In this document: in pieces, positions 1 to 7,044 of the stretch | Position numbering within the stretch: the stretch's first letter is position 1 | Layout: each line of letters starts with the position of its first letter | Source of the DNA: PVC group bacterium | GTDB lineage: Bacteria; Verrucomicrobiota; Kiritimatiellia; SS1-B-03-39; UBA6053 | Assembly (NCBI GenBank): GCA_003565815.1 | Contig: PXAS01000293.1 | Coordinates: forward strand, 1-22,229 | DNA: 22,229 bases | Direction of reading: 5' to 3' | Position numbers and translations under genes: made by a program | Notes under the pieces: model-generated | What the model saw: the letters and a program-made list of their open reading frames with translations, nothing else | The model's database searches: none | What the model was told of the DNA's origin: nothing

Positions 1-1537
1 CCGTGAGTTCAACGGACGCGGGATCCCCGTCGGTTTTCATGAGCAGCAAGTCATTGTGCGCCACCATGGAGGCGTTCTCTTGCAAAATACGGGTGACCGG
101 ATCTTTGAAGGGTTCGCCGGAGGAACGGTCCGTCAGTTTCACAAGCGTGCCAAAAGTTTTCCCGGTGGCCGTTTCAATGCTTTGGCCCAACAATTCCGAA
201 GCCTGAACGTTGAGCGTTTCAATCGTACCGTCCAAGTCGGTGGACAGCACCGCGTCGCCAATGCTTCGCAGGGTCACGGACAAACGTTCTTTTTCCCCGG
301 CCAAGTTGATTTCGGATGCGCCCAGGTCTTCAATTTTCTGTAAAAGGTTTTGATGGGCGGTCCGCAACTGCCGGCTCATGCTGGCAAACGCATCGGTCAA
401 TTCGGAAACTTCATGCAAATGATGGTTTTCAGGAAGGAGGGTATCCCAATACCCATGGCTGATGTCATGGGCGGCGGTGGCCAATTGTCGAATGGGCCGG
501 GATATTTGCCTGGAAAAATACAAGGCGATCAGGATCGAGCACAGCAAACCGGCCACAACGATCAGGAGCACCATCCAGGCGGCATTGAGGAGGGCATTGT
601 CCACGTCCGTGAGATCGATTTGATAAATGGCCGTCCACTGAATGGTGCTTTGGCCAACCGGCCTCGCACGGGCATACGCGATGATTTCGCCCGGAAGAAA
701 GCGCCCGCGCGCAAAGGCGCCCGCCTCCGCGGAGAAGATCATGCCTTGTTCTTCCTCGGACAATTGGTTTTCTCCGGGTGTGGAAAACTCAACGGAATGC
801 TGCCTTTCGAATCTTCCGGGATACAACTTCCGGTCCCGATGGTCCCACACTTGGAACAAGGTGCCGGGTCCGCCGTCTCGCAACGAATGCAAAAGGGTAT
901 CCAGCCGGATCTCCAGAACCAGCACGCCGGCAATGATTCCATCGTCCGTCATCACCAGCGAAGAATAAAAAAGTGCGCCCGAAGGGTCGGGAACGGACAT
1001 GTGTACGGGAACGGACTGGCCCTGAATCCCGGCCAGGTGCATGGCATTCACAAAAAACGGCATGTGGGAAAAATCGACCTCCGGTCGGCTGATCTCTTCG
1101 AGGGGATCGGTCCGCAAATTCAACATTTCCTTGCCGTCCACATCCAAGAGCCGGATTCCGGCATACAGCCCGGGATGCTTTTGCAAATAGCTTTGCAATC
1201 GTTTGGAAAGCGCTTCGTGGGCAACGGATTTTTCCGCCGGTTCGGCGGCATTGACCAGTTTCCGCATTTCAGGAAATTGCGCCACCATCAGGAGTTCCAC
1301 CGAGCGGGTCTCCAAGCGGCTTTCCAACAGACGCACGTGCTGCCGGACCGCCTTTTCGCTGGTCCCGACTTTGGATTTGATGAAATCAACTCGCAAATAC
1401 CCAAGGGTCAACAGCGGAATGCCCAGGCACGGGATCAACAGAATCAGCGCGAAAATCCACATCAATCGTTCGTGAATGCGCCGGGGCATTCGCCAAAACG
1501 GGAGTTGCTTTGCTTCGGACGGTTCGGCCGACGGCAT
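1..1537 (-). CDS. Membrane sensor (Cache-like, HAMP, PAS), C-terminus beyond window
   Basis: This is the first 512 codons of a signal-transduction receptor. In order I see a short cytoplasmic head, a membrane helix (about residues 24-46), a long periplasmic region (about 47-314) with Cache-like phrases such as GIRLLDVDGKE and GIIAGVLVLEIRLD, a second helix (about 317-340, WMVLLIVVAGLLCSILIAL), a HAMP-like segment beginning FSRQISRPIRQLATAAHDIS, a helical linker, and a PAS domain starting near residue 419 (LRSIGDAVLSTDLDG). The output domain (histidine kinase, GGDEF/EAL or other) is cut off, so sensor kinase is only the likeliest reading. The ATG shares one base with the stop of the upstream binding-protein gene (TAATG), and a GGAGG lies 7 nt upstream inside that gene, so the two are translationally coupled. 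The coupling suggests that the binding protein feeds this sensor. Confidence 0.85.
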   Translation of the reverse strand, partial: MPSAEPSEAKQLPFWRMPRRIHERLMWIFALILLIPCLGIPLLTLGYLRVDFIKSKVGTSEKAVRQHVRLLESRLETRSVELLMVAQFPEMRKLVNAAEPAEKSVAHEALSKRLQSYLQKHPGLYAGIRLLDVDGKEMLNLRTDPLEEISRPEVDFSHMPFFVNAMHLAGIQGQSVPVHMSVPDPSGALFYSSLVMTDDGIIAGVLVLEIRLDTLLHSLRDGGPGTLFQVWDHRDRKLYPGRFERQHSVEFSTPGENQLSEEEQGMIFSAEAGAFARGRFLPGEIIAYARARPVGQSTIQWTAIYQIDLTDVDNALLNAAWMVLLIVVAGLLCSILIALYFSRQISRPIRQLATAAHDISHGYWDTLLPENHHLHEVSELTDAFASMSRQLRTAHQNLLQKIEDLGASEINLAGEKERLSVTLRSIGDAVLSTDLDGTIETLNVQASELLGQSIETATGKTFGTLVKLTDRSSGEPFKDPVTRILQENASMVAHNDLLLMKTDGDPASVELT

Positions 1538-2844
1538 TAGGAATCCTCCGCTTCAAAAAGCTTTCGGGCCGCCGCTTCCGCCCGATGCAGGGCCTCTTCC
1601 GCCGTCAATCGGCCCGCCAGCATTTCGTGAAATTCCGTTCCCAGAATTTCACAAAGATCGGCCCATTGTGGAATGCGTGGACGCATCCGCATATCGAATT
1701 GTTCCGCTTCATTCAGCCTTTGCACCGTCTGAAGCACCGGAAACTTCTGTTGAATGTTCGGGTCGGCCACCAAGTCGCTGAGCGGGGGCGAACAGTTCCC
1801 CGCCTCCACCAACCAACGTTGGATGTCCGGTTGCAGGATGCGGGACAAAACCTGAACGGAATGGCTCCGGGAACGGGCGTTTGCGGGCACCCCCATGCTC
1901 CAAACCCCCAAAGGCGTCACCGGGGAACTGTCCGGTGCATGGGGTGCGGGGCCATATGTGACCAGCCCGCGGACGCGGGAGGCCGAATGATCTTCGGTCA
2001 TATGCGCACGGGCACCCCAGCCATACGTCATCGCAACCCCTCCCGCCGCAAAGCGGGATGTCCGCAAATCCCAAGCCATGTTCAGGATATCCGGGGGCGA
2101 ATAGGCCTTCAGGGCCAAAGCGTATTCGGCGGCTTTCAACCCCCGTTCGGTTTGAAAAGCCGGCATGCCCGTTTCGTCCAGAAGCGGTTGACCAAAGGCC
2201 GCGAAAAAATGCGCCATGGTTTGGCCCAATGGCTGTCCGCGTTGTGCGTTCCAGGCAATGCCGTAGCGGCCCGCGCCGGGGTCATGCAACACCGCGGCCA
2301 CCGCCAAAACCGCATCGGTGGTTTGGGGGAACGCCAGCCCGTGTTCCGTCAACAGGTCTTGCCGCACCCAGAGATGTTCCCCATGGGGCTGTATGGGCAA
2401 GCCATACAGACGAGCATCCATCATTGAGCCCCGAAGCGGTTCCGCAAGAAAGCCCGCCAACCATTCTTCCGAGAATGCACCGGAGAGATCCGACAAAACG
2501 TTCATTTCCAAATATTCCCCCAGCCAAACCACATCGAACGCGATCAGATCATAGCGGGAAACCCGATCCCGGGTATTCATCAAGGCCAGACGACGGCCAT
2601 CATTATACCCCACGCTCTCCAATGAGATCTCCAGCCCCAATTCCTTTTCGATCTCGGGCAGGGCTTTTTCAAACGCCAAGGCCACGGGATCCGCAACCAT
2701 CAAAATGCGGAACGGAGCGGCGCTTGCGGGAGATTCGTCTGCTTCCGCTTGCCGCCTCCCGCACCCCCCCAGCCATAAAACTCCGCAAATCAAAACCAGA
2801 GCGATAATCGTACTGAAAAAATTGACACAACGGCATGTTTTCAT
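1537..2844 (-). CDS. Extracellular solute-binding lipoprotein, family 1 (sugar ABC type)
   Basis: This 435-residue exported binding protein is of the kind that presents sugars or oligosaccharides to an ABC permease. The chosen ATG gives a signal peptide with a hydrophobic core (IIALVLICGVLWL) and a lipobox LGGC, so it should be a lipoprotein. Family-1 features are FRILMVADPVALAFEKALPE near the mature start, the phrase YDLIAFDVVWLGEYLEMNVL, GLPIQPHGEHLWVRQDLL, and a late segment FAAGGVAMTYGWGARA. A reading-frame extension of 33 codons upstream exists, but it would bury the signal peptide, and the GGAGG 8 nt before this ATG settles the start. No ABC permease or ATPase gene is adjacent. The next gene is a membrane sensor overlapping by one base, so a role as a periplasmic ligand-sensing subunit is as likely as transport. 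The ligand cannot be read from sequence. Confidence 0.85.
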   Translation of the reverse strand: MKTCRCVNFFSTIIALVLICGVLWLGGCGRRQAEADESPASAAPFRILMVADPVALAFEKALPEIEKELGLEISLESVGYNDGRRLALMNTRDRVSRYDLIAFDVVWLGEYLEMNVLSDLSGAFSEEWLAGFLAEPLRGSMMDARLYGLPIQPHGEHLWVRQDLLTEHGLAFPQTTDAVLAVAAVLHDPGAGRYGIAWNAQRGQPLGQTMAHFFAAFGQPLLDETGMPAFQTERGLKAAEYALALKAYSPPDILNMAWDLRTSRFAAGGVAMTYGWGARAHMTEDHSASRVRGLVTYGPAPHAPDSSPVTPLGVWSMGVPANARSRSHSVQVLSRILQPDIQRWLVEAGNCSPPLSDLVADPNIQQKFPVLQTVQRLNEAEQFDMRMRPRIPQWADLCEILGTEFHEMLAGRLTAEEALHRAEAAARKLFEAEDS

Positions 2845-2847
2845 GGG

Positions 2848-2873
2848 AATGACCTCCGGCAAATGACCTCCGG
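2848..2873 (-). repeat. Duplicated Shine-Dalgarno segment before the binding-protein gene
   Basis: The 12-bp sequence CCGGAGGTCATT (minus strand) occurs twice with a 14-bp period, at 2862-2873 and 2848-2859. Each copy contains GGAGG. The proximal copy is 8 nt from the ATG and is the functional one by spacing. The distal copy lies close before an in-frame TTG, which would add seven residues before the chosen start. Confidence 0.6.
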
Positions 2874-2891
2874 TGAAAAAGTTACATTCAT

Positions 2892-2918
2892 AGTATAATG
2901 AATGATACCCGGGTGCAA
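2892..2918 (-). promoter_or_regulatory. Possible sigma-70-type promoter of the binding-protein/sensor pair
   Basis: On the minus strand a TATACT -10-like box (2892-2897) lies 48 nt before the ATG. A weak TTGCAC -35-like box (2913-2918) is 15 nt further upstream, a shorter spacing than ideal; shifting the -35 by one base gives 16. The position just before the gene and the local AT-richness support it, but it is a pattern match only. Confidence 0.35.
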
Positions 2919-3048
2919 TCATGAAAAAAAAAGTTTTCTCCAAAATCCGTGAATCCAGGACACATCCTGATCCTCGTTCAAGATGCGGAGTTTCGTGCCG
3001 CGGACCCCGCTTCCCGGGACAAACAGGATCGCCCCCTCAAAAAAAATC

Positions 3049-4488
3049 TCATGCGCCCCCATCCATTTGCATGGGGTCCAAGGAAAGGAAAACGAGTGGC
3101 TCTTGACGTTGCATTCCCCGATCAAACCGAATGCGTTGATGTATATTGAATTCCACTTGTTGGAGAAACGCGGGCGGGATTTTCAAGGGTTCCACAAAAT
3201 AATCACTTTCCCCCGTCAACCCTTCGGAGTCCAAAGACAGAAGGCGCAAGGTGAAGCTGTCGGAGCTACCCGCCAAGCGCACAAGGACATCCCGTTCGCG
3301 GCGCTTGGGTTGAATATGGCCCTCCGCTTGCAAAGTGATGTGATCCACGCGATCGCGTCGCAGCGAAATATTCTCGCCTTGCGGCAATTGCACATGGACC
3401 CAGCCCTTGTCGATTTCAGTCAAGTCCGCATTCAACACGTCTCCATTATGCAACCTCAAGTATCCTGGATCGGGCATATTCAAGCCATCGATTTGTATTT
3501 CCGGAAATGCAGCGGTGGTCTTCCACACGACGAGATCACTGACTTCAACCACGGTAGAAGGGTTACGGTTTAGAAAACGGATCTTGAATTGGTCTTTGTC
3601 CACCGGATCCGCTTCGGTATCATAGTGAAATGTATGGTAGTATTCCCCGTCCAACCAAATCTGAATTTGATTGGTTTTCAAGTCACACAAAAAGCGGAAT
3701 CTCGTCCATTCACCTTCTTGGATCGCATGGCCAAGGGTCCCGCGGAAAAGTTGGCGGTTTCTCCCGCGGGGTTGGCTCATTCTGGCGACCAGCCAGTTGC
3801 CGCCAAACATGAAGGACAACCCCTCCTGCAAGCGACCGGGCGGGCCCCGTGCCAACAACTCGAAATTGAAGCCGTTGGCTTGCATCAAATTTCGAACCGA
3901 AAACTCCACGACCATTTTTTCCGGCAGCGGCGGGAGGGTGAATCCGGCATGGGTCGGTCCTCGCAACGTCAGGAGGTTGCCCTCCACCGTCGCACTCGAG
4001 GCGTCATTTTCGGAGGGCGCCAACTCCCATTGCCCATCGTCAAATGTACCTTGAAACAGGATGTTTTCCTCATCCGGCAAAAAAAGCAGGCGATGAATAA
4101 ATTCACGTCGGGTGGTCAACACTTGCCCCCAAGTTGTTTTGAAAACCACGGCATTGTCATTCACATCGAGCAAACGGCCTTGCAAGTGACCCCCGCTCAC
4201 AAACTCCAAGCGCACATCCCGGAACGGGACATCGGGTTTTCCGGAAGAAAATTGCAAGTTGCCGGCGAAAGCGGCCGGGATACCGACGGTTTCATGGGCC
4301 CACAAGGGCTTGAATTGCAAGGAGGTGCCCTGCAATTTTTCAAAACGGCCCTGGATGACATCTCCATTCAGGAGCGTCAGCGAGTCTGATCCGGCGTACA
4401 CGTTCACGCCCAAAAGAAGCATGCGGAGCAGAAAGCCGGGCAGAAGGGCCGACAGCGGGATTTTGGAATGGTGTTGAGGACAGCGCAT
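3049..4488 (-). CDS. Secreted repeat/LamG-like protein, paralogue B
   Basis: This 479-residue exported protein belongs to no family I recognise. An N-terminal hydrophobic stretch ending near VYA-G looks like a signal peptide. Two about 43-residue repeats come first, opening with LTLLNGDVIQGRF (near residue 38) and VRLEFVSGGHLQGRLLD (near 93). A central region (about 140-330) has the character of a concanavalin A/LamG-like jelly roll: FDDGQWEL, EGNLLTLRG, a run of beta strands, IQIWLDGEYYHTFHYD and VVEVSDLVVWK. Two more repeats follow, starting at YLRLHNGDVLNADL (about 340) and VLVRLAGSSDSFTLRLL (about 400). The whole architecture is repeated in the upstream neighbour, from which it is separated by 16 nt. 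There is no strong ribosome binding site, so translation may depend on the upstream gene. Binding of a polysaccharide or envelope component is a guess from the fold alone. Confidence 0.8.
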   Translation of the reverse strand: MRCPQHHSKIPLSALLPGFLLRMLLLGVNVYAGSDSLTLLNGDVIQGRFEKLQGTSLQFKPLWAHETVGIPAAFAGNLQFSSGKPDVPFRDVRLEFVSGGHLQGRLLDVNDNAVVFKTTWGQVLTTRREFIHRLLFLPDEENILFQGTFDDGQWELAPSENDASSATVEGNLLTLRGPTHAGFTLPPLPEKMVVEFSVRNLMQANGFNFELLARGPPGRLQEGLSFMFGGNWLVARMSQPRGRNRQLFRGTLGHAIQEGEWTRFRFLCDLKTNQIQIWLDGEYYHTFHYDTEADPVDKDQFKIRFLNRNPSTVVEVSDLVVWKTTAAFPEIQIDGLNMPDPGYLRLHNGDVLNADLTEIDKGWVHVQLPQGENISLRRDRVDHITLQAEGHIQPKRRERDVLVRLAGSSDSFTLRLLSLDSEGLTGESDYFVEPLKIPPAFLQQVEFNIHQRIRFDRGMQRQEPLVFLSLDPMQMDGGA

Positions 4489-4504
4489 GTGAATTCATTC
4501 AAGG

Positions 4505-5947
4505 TTACTCTGCCGCATCAAGAAAGGAGCGGTCCAAATCGATGGAGATTTCAGCGGCATCCGCCGCCTCCCCGCGGTAAATGTTGTAACGGACAAAGGC
4601 AAGCCATTCGGCGGGGATTTCCAGAGGCGCTGACCAGGCCGCGCTTTCCCCATGCCAGTGTTCTCCATCAAAACCGTTCAACACAAAGGTCAAACGATTC
4701 CCCGTGCCGTTCAAGCGAAGCTCAACATCACGATTTCTTCTTCTGGGCGTGGCCCGCAGCGGAACGGGGGGGTGGTATTCCAAAATTTCCGCCAAAGGAA
4801 TTGTGCGGCGAACATCTTCTTCCGTTGCCACCACCCATTCGTCGGCGCCCGCTTGAAGCACCCGCCCTTCAACCGCCTGACCATTTCGAAGTAAAATCAC
4901 ATCTTTTTGACGGTTCATCGATTCAAGGTCATGCGGGAACGTTTCACCATCCCATTGCAACATTCTGACTTGAGACAAAAGGGTTCTTCCGTTTCCCTGA
5001 ACAGGCCGAAAGGAAAAATACAGATCATCCCGTCCCACCAAATTTTCCTCATTGCTGATCACCCACGCTTTGAAGCGTCTGCCGTTCAGGTATACAATGG
5101 CTGTTTCGGCATTGAAATCGACGAAAATCCGGAAAAACTGTTCTTCTCGGGCATGATGTGGCAAATCCTCCCGCCAGTTGTTTCCGGCCCGACTTTGTTG
5201 GCGGATCAACTGGCCAAACAATTGCCGTTGGTTGATTTGAAGAGACAACGATCCTTGGGACCTCCCAAGACCGTTTTGGCCCATCAACGTGAGCGTCGTG
5301 GAGAATTGCTCATCCAGATGCTTTAATTTGAATTCGAAAACAAATCGTTCGGGGATCACGGGCAATTGGCGGGTAACGGTGGAGGCGTTTCCAGGAGGCA
5401 AAACCATTTCGCCGGCAATCATGGTCAAGGTGGGGTTCCGGGCCTGGCGTCTGCCATGATGCAACAAACTCCAATCATCAGGGGTTTCCGCGTAGGGCAT
5501 GAGAACTTCATCTTTCCCTGGGGAAACGCCCAGGGTTTTCACCATACGCCGCTTGATGTTTGCCTTTTGTCCCCAAGGGGTTTCCCAATGGACCCATTCG
5601 TCATCCATTCCCAAAAAACGACCGTCAAGGCGGTCGTCATTGGTCAATTGTATCCAGGCCCGGGGTTCGAAGAATTTAGGGGATTGCCCATCGAGGAACA
5701 GATAGTTCACAAACCGCAGCCCAATGTGGACGGGGGTGGCACTCCATCGGGGCTGAAATTCCAAATCCGTCCCCCGCGCCTGCAGGATCTTGCCGTGCAT
5801 CAAATCGCCATTCAAGAGCCTCAGGGTGTGAAATGGGCCCGTTCCCATGGGCGGTTCCCCACGCATGTTTCCGCGCAATTGAGTGGCGCAGAGAAACGCC
5901 GCGCTGACAAAAAGCAGTGAAAATAGAGGATGGTTGCGAATTTTCAT
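4505..5947 (-). CDS. Secreted repeat/LamG-like protein, paralogue A
   Basis: This 480-residue exported protein is a paralogue of the next gene downstream. I chose the ATG giving the signal peptide MKIRNHPLFSLLFVSAAFLC; a TTG 48 nt upstream in the same frame would extend the N-terminus and was set aside. No clear Shine-Dalgarno is present for either. It shows the same layout: repeats opening LRLLNGDLMHGKILQ and IQLTNDDRLDGRFLG (with WETPWGQKANIKRR matching the WGQ segment of the paralogue), a LamG-like core (about residues 135-340, with IVYLNGRRFKAWV), then repeats opening VILLRNGQAVEGRVLQ (about 350) and VELRLNGTGNRLTFVLNG. Conserved points shared with the paralogue include NRQLF, RDV.L.RL.G and an ending LEIPAEWL..V.YNIY. 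The gene lies 82 nt after the MoxR operon's last gene in the same direction and may be its extension. The function is unknown. Confidence 0.8.
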   Translation of the reverse strand: MKIRNHPLFSLLFVSAAFLCATQLRGNMRGEPPMGTGPFHTLRLLNGDLMHGKILQARGTDLEFQPRWSATPVHIGLRFVNYLFLDGQSPKFFEPRAWIQLTNDDRLDGRFLGMDDEWVHWETPWGQKANIKRRMVKTLGVSPGKDEVLMPYAETPDDWSLLHHGRRQARNPTLTMIAGEMVLPPGNASTVTRQLPVIPERFVFEFKLKHLDEQFSTTLTLMGQNGLGRSQGSLSLQINQRQLFGQLIRQQSRAGNNWREDLPHHAREEQFFRIFVDFNAETAIVYLNGRRFKAWVISNEENLVGRDDLYFSFRPVQGNGRTLLSQVRMLQWDGETFPHDLESMNRQKDVILLRNGQAVEGRVLQAGADEWVVATEEDVRRTIPLAEILEYHPPVPLRATPRRRNRDVELRLNGTGNRLTFVLNGFDGEHWHGESAAWSAPLEIPAEWLAFVRYNIYRGEAADAAEISIDLDRSFLDAAE

Positions 5948-6029
5948 AAGGGAAACATACCGTATTCCGAGCAATGCGCGAATGATAAATCGCAAGGAAT
6001 TTTGCCGAGATTCGCTGGCCTTCGCTCCG

Positions 6030-7043
6030 TCAACGTTCGTAAATCGGTAGCAAACGATAATTCAAGGCGACCGTCAGCAGGGCGGATGCGGTCGAAAAAG
6101 TGGGGCCGCGTTGCCCGCTCCACGATCCATTCGACTGTTGGGTCGCGCGAAAAACCTCGATGATTCTACGGTTCCACACGCGCCATTCGCTCATATCCCC
6201 TTGAAACAAGGCCTGGGCGAGATAGTAGAGGTGGTAATAAAAGTAATTTCCGGTCTCGGACTGATTCTGACGGATGTATTCAAAGATTTTTTTGGATTCA
6301 TCGGAGCTGTAATCATTCATCAAGCTGAAGCTCAAACTGGCAATCGCCGTGCGGGTTGAATTACCGCCGGCGGGGCGTGTGTAGCCAATGCCGCCATCCG
6401 GCGCCATGTTCTCTTTGAAATACTGCAACCCCTTCTCCAAGGCCTCTTCCGGAATTTCCAGCCCCGCGTTCTTTGCGGCGAACAAGGCCACCATTTGCCC
6501 GCCGGAAACGGTGGTGTCCGCATCCTGGGACGTTGGACTGTAGCGCCAGGCATTGTTGGGGTTTTGCTTTTGGGAATTCAGGATCAAATCAACGGCCCGC
6601 CGCAACGGCAGCCCGACATCGGGTTCACGCAAGTGGCCGTACAACTCGGCCAGGGCCAGGGTGGCAAAGGCATGGTTGTACATGGAATTTCCAATGTATC
6701 CCGTGTTGGCATCCTGTTGAGAAACGATGAATTCTGCGGCCCGGCGGATTTGCACCCGATACGGACCAAAATTCGGGTCTTCGCCACTGGCCAAAAAGGC
6801 AAGCGCCACCAAACCCACAACTCCGGGCTGTTGGCCGTAGGTATCGGACCAATTCCCCGCATTGGTCTGGGAAGAAGCCAAATAGCTTAATCCCGCACGG
6901 TACATATTGCCCAACTCCAGGGGCAACGTGTCACCGATTTGCATGCCCTGGCCTCGGTTTTGTCCCGTGGCCAAGGGCAGGAAAGAAGTTGGCGCCAAGC
7001 AGAGCACGGCCATCAATGCAGACATTTTTTTTGCGTATTTCAT
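6030..7043 (-). CDS. Secreted prenyltransferase/squalene-oxidase-fold repeat protein
   Basis: This 337-residue protein has a signal peptide (hydrophobic MSALMAVLCLAPTSFLPLA, cleaved near ATG-Q) and six helical repeats of the terpene-cyclase type, each pairing a helix of the form AAEFIVSQQ with a Gly-rich turn and a second helix such as FATLALAEL. Examples are GLSYLASSQTNAGNWSD, AVDLILNSQKQNPNNAWRYS, GLQYFKENMAPDGGIGYTR and VIEVFRATQQSNGSWSG (the last read from the region near residue 300). The segment SQDADTTVSGGQMVAL sits where hopene cyclases carry DxDD, but only DxDTT is present, so cyclase activity is doubtful. I expect an alpha/alpha toroid used for binding in the periplasm. The ATG follows the stop of the DUF4175-like gene by a single base, so it is part of the MoxR operon and probably its last tightly coupled member. 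Confidence 0.85.
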   Translation of the reverse strand: MKYAKKMSALMAVLCLAPTSFLPLATGQNRGQGMQIGDTLPLELGNMYRAGLSYLASSQTNAGNWSDTYGQQPGVVGLVALAFLASGEDPNFGPYRVQIRRAAEFIVSQQDANTGYIGNSMYNHAFATLALAELYGHLREPDVGLPLRRAVDLILNSQKQNPNNAWRYSPTSQDADTTVSGGQMVALFAAKNAGLEIPEEALEKGLQYFKENMAPDGGIGYTRPAGGNSTRTAIASLSFSLMNDYSSDESKKIFEYIRQNQSETGNYFYYHLYYLAQALFQGDMSEWRVWNRRIIEVFRATQQSNGSWSGQRGPTFSTASALLTVALNYRLLPIYER

Positions 7044-7044
7044 T

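Noticed and set aside
350..1540. Long plus-strand reading frame of 396 codons opposite the sensor gene
   Set aside because: The minus frame gives a coherent receptor with signal helices, HAMP and PAS motifs. The plus frame has no recognisable domain and lies wholly within it.
3039..3076. CCCCAT/ATGGGG hairpin followed by eight T at the end of the second paralogue
   Set aside because: The T-run begins about 10 nt after the stem and the stem lies in coding sequence, so it does not fit an intrinsic terminator. It may still contribute weakly.
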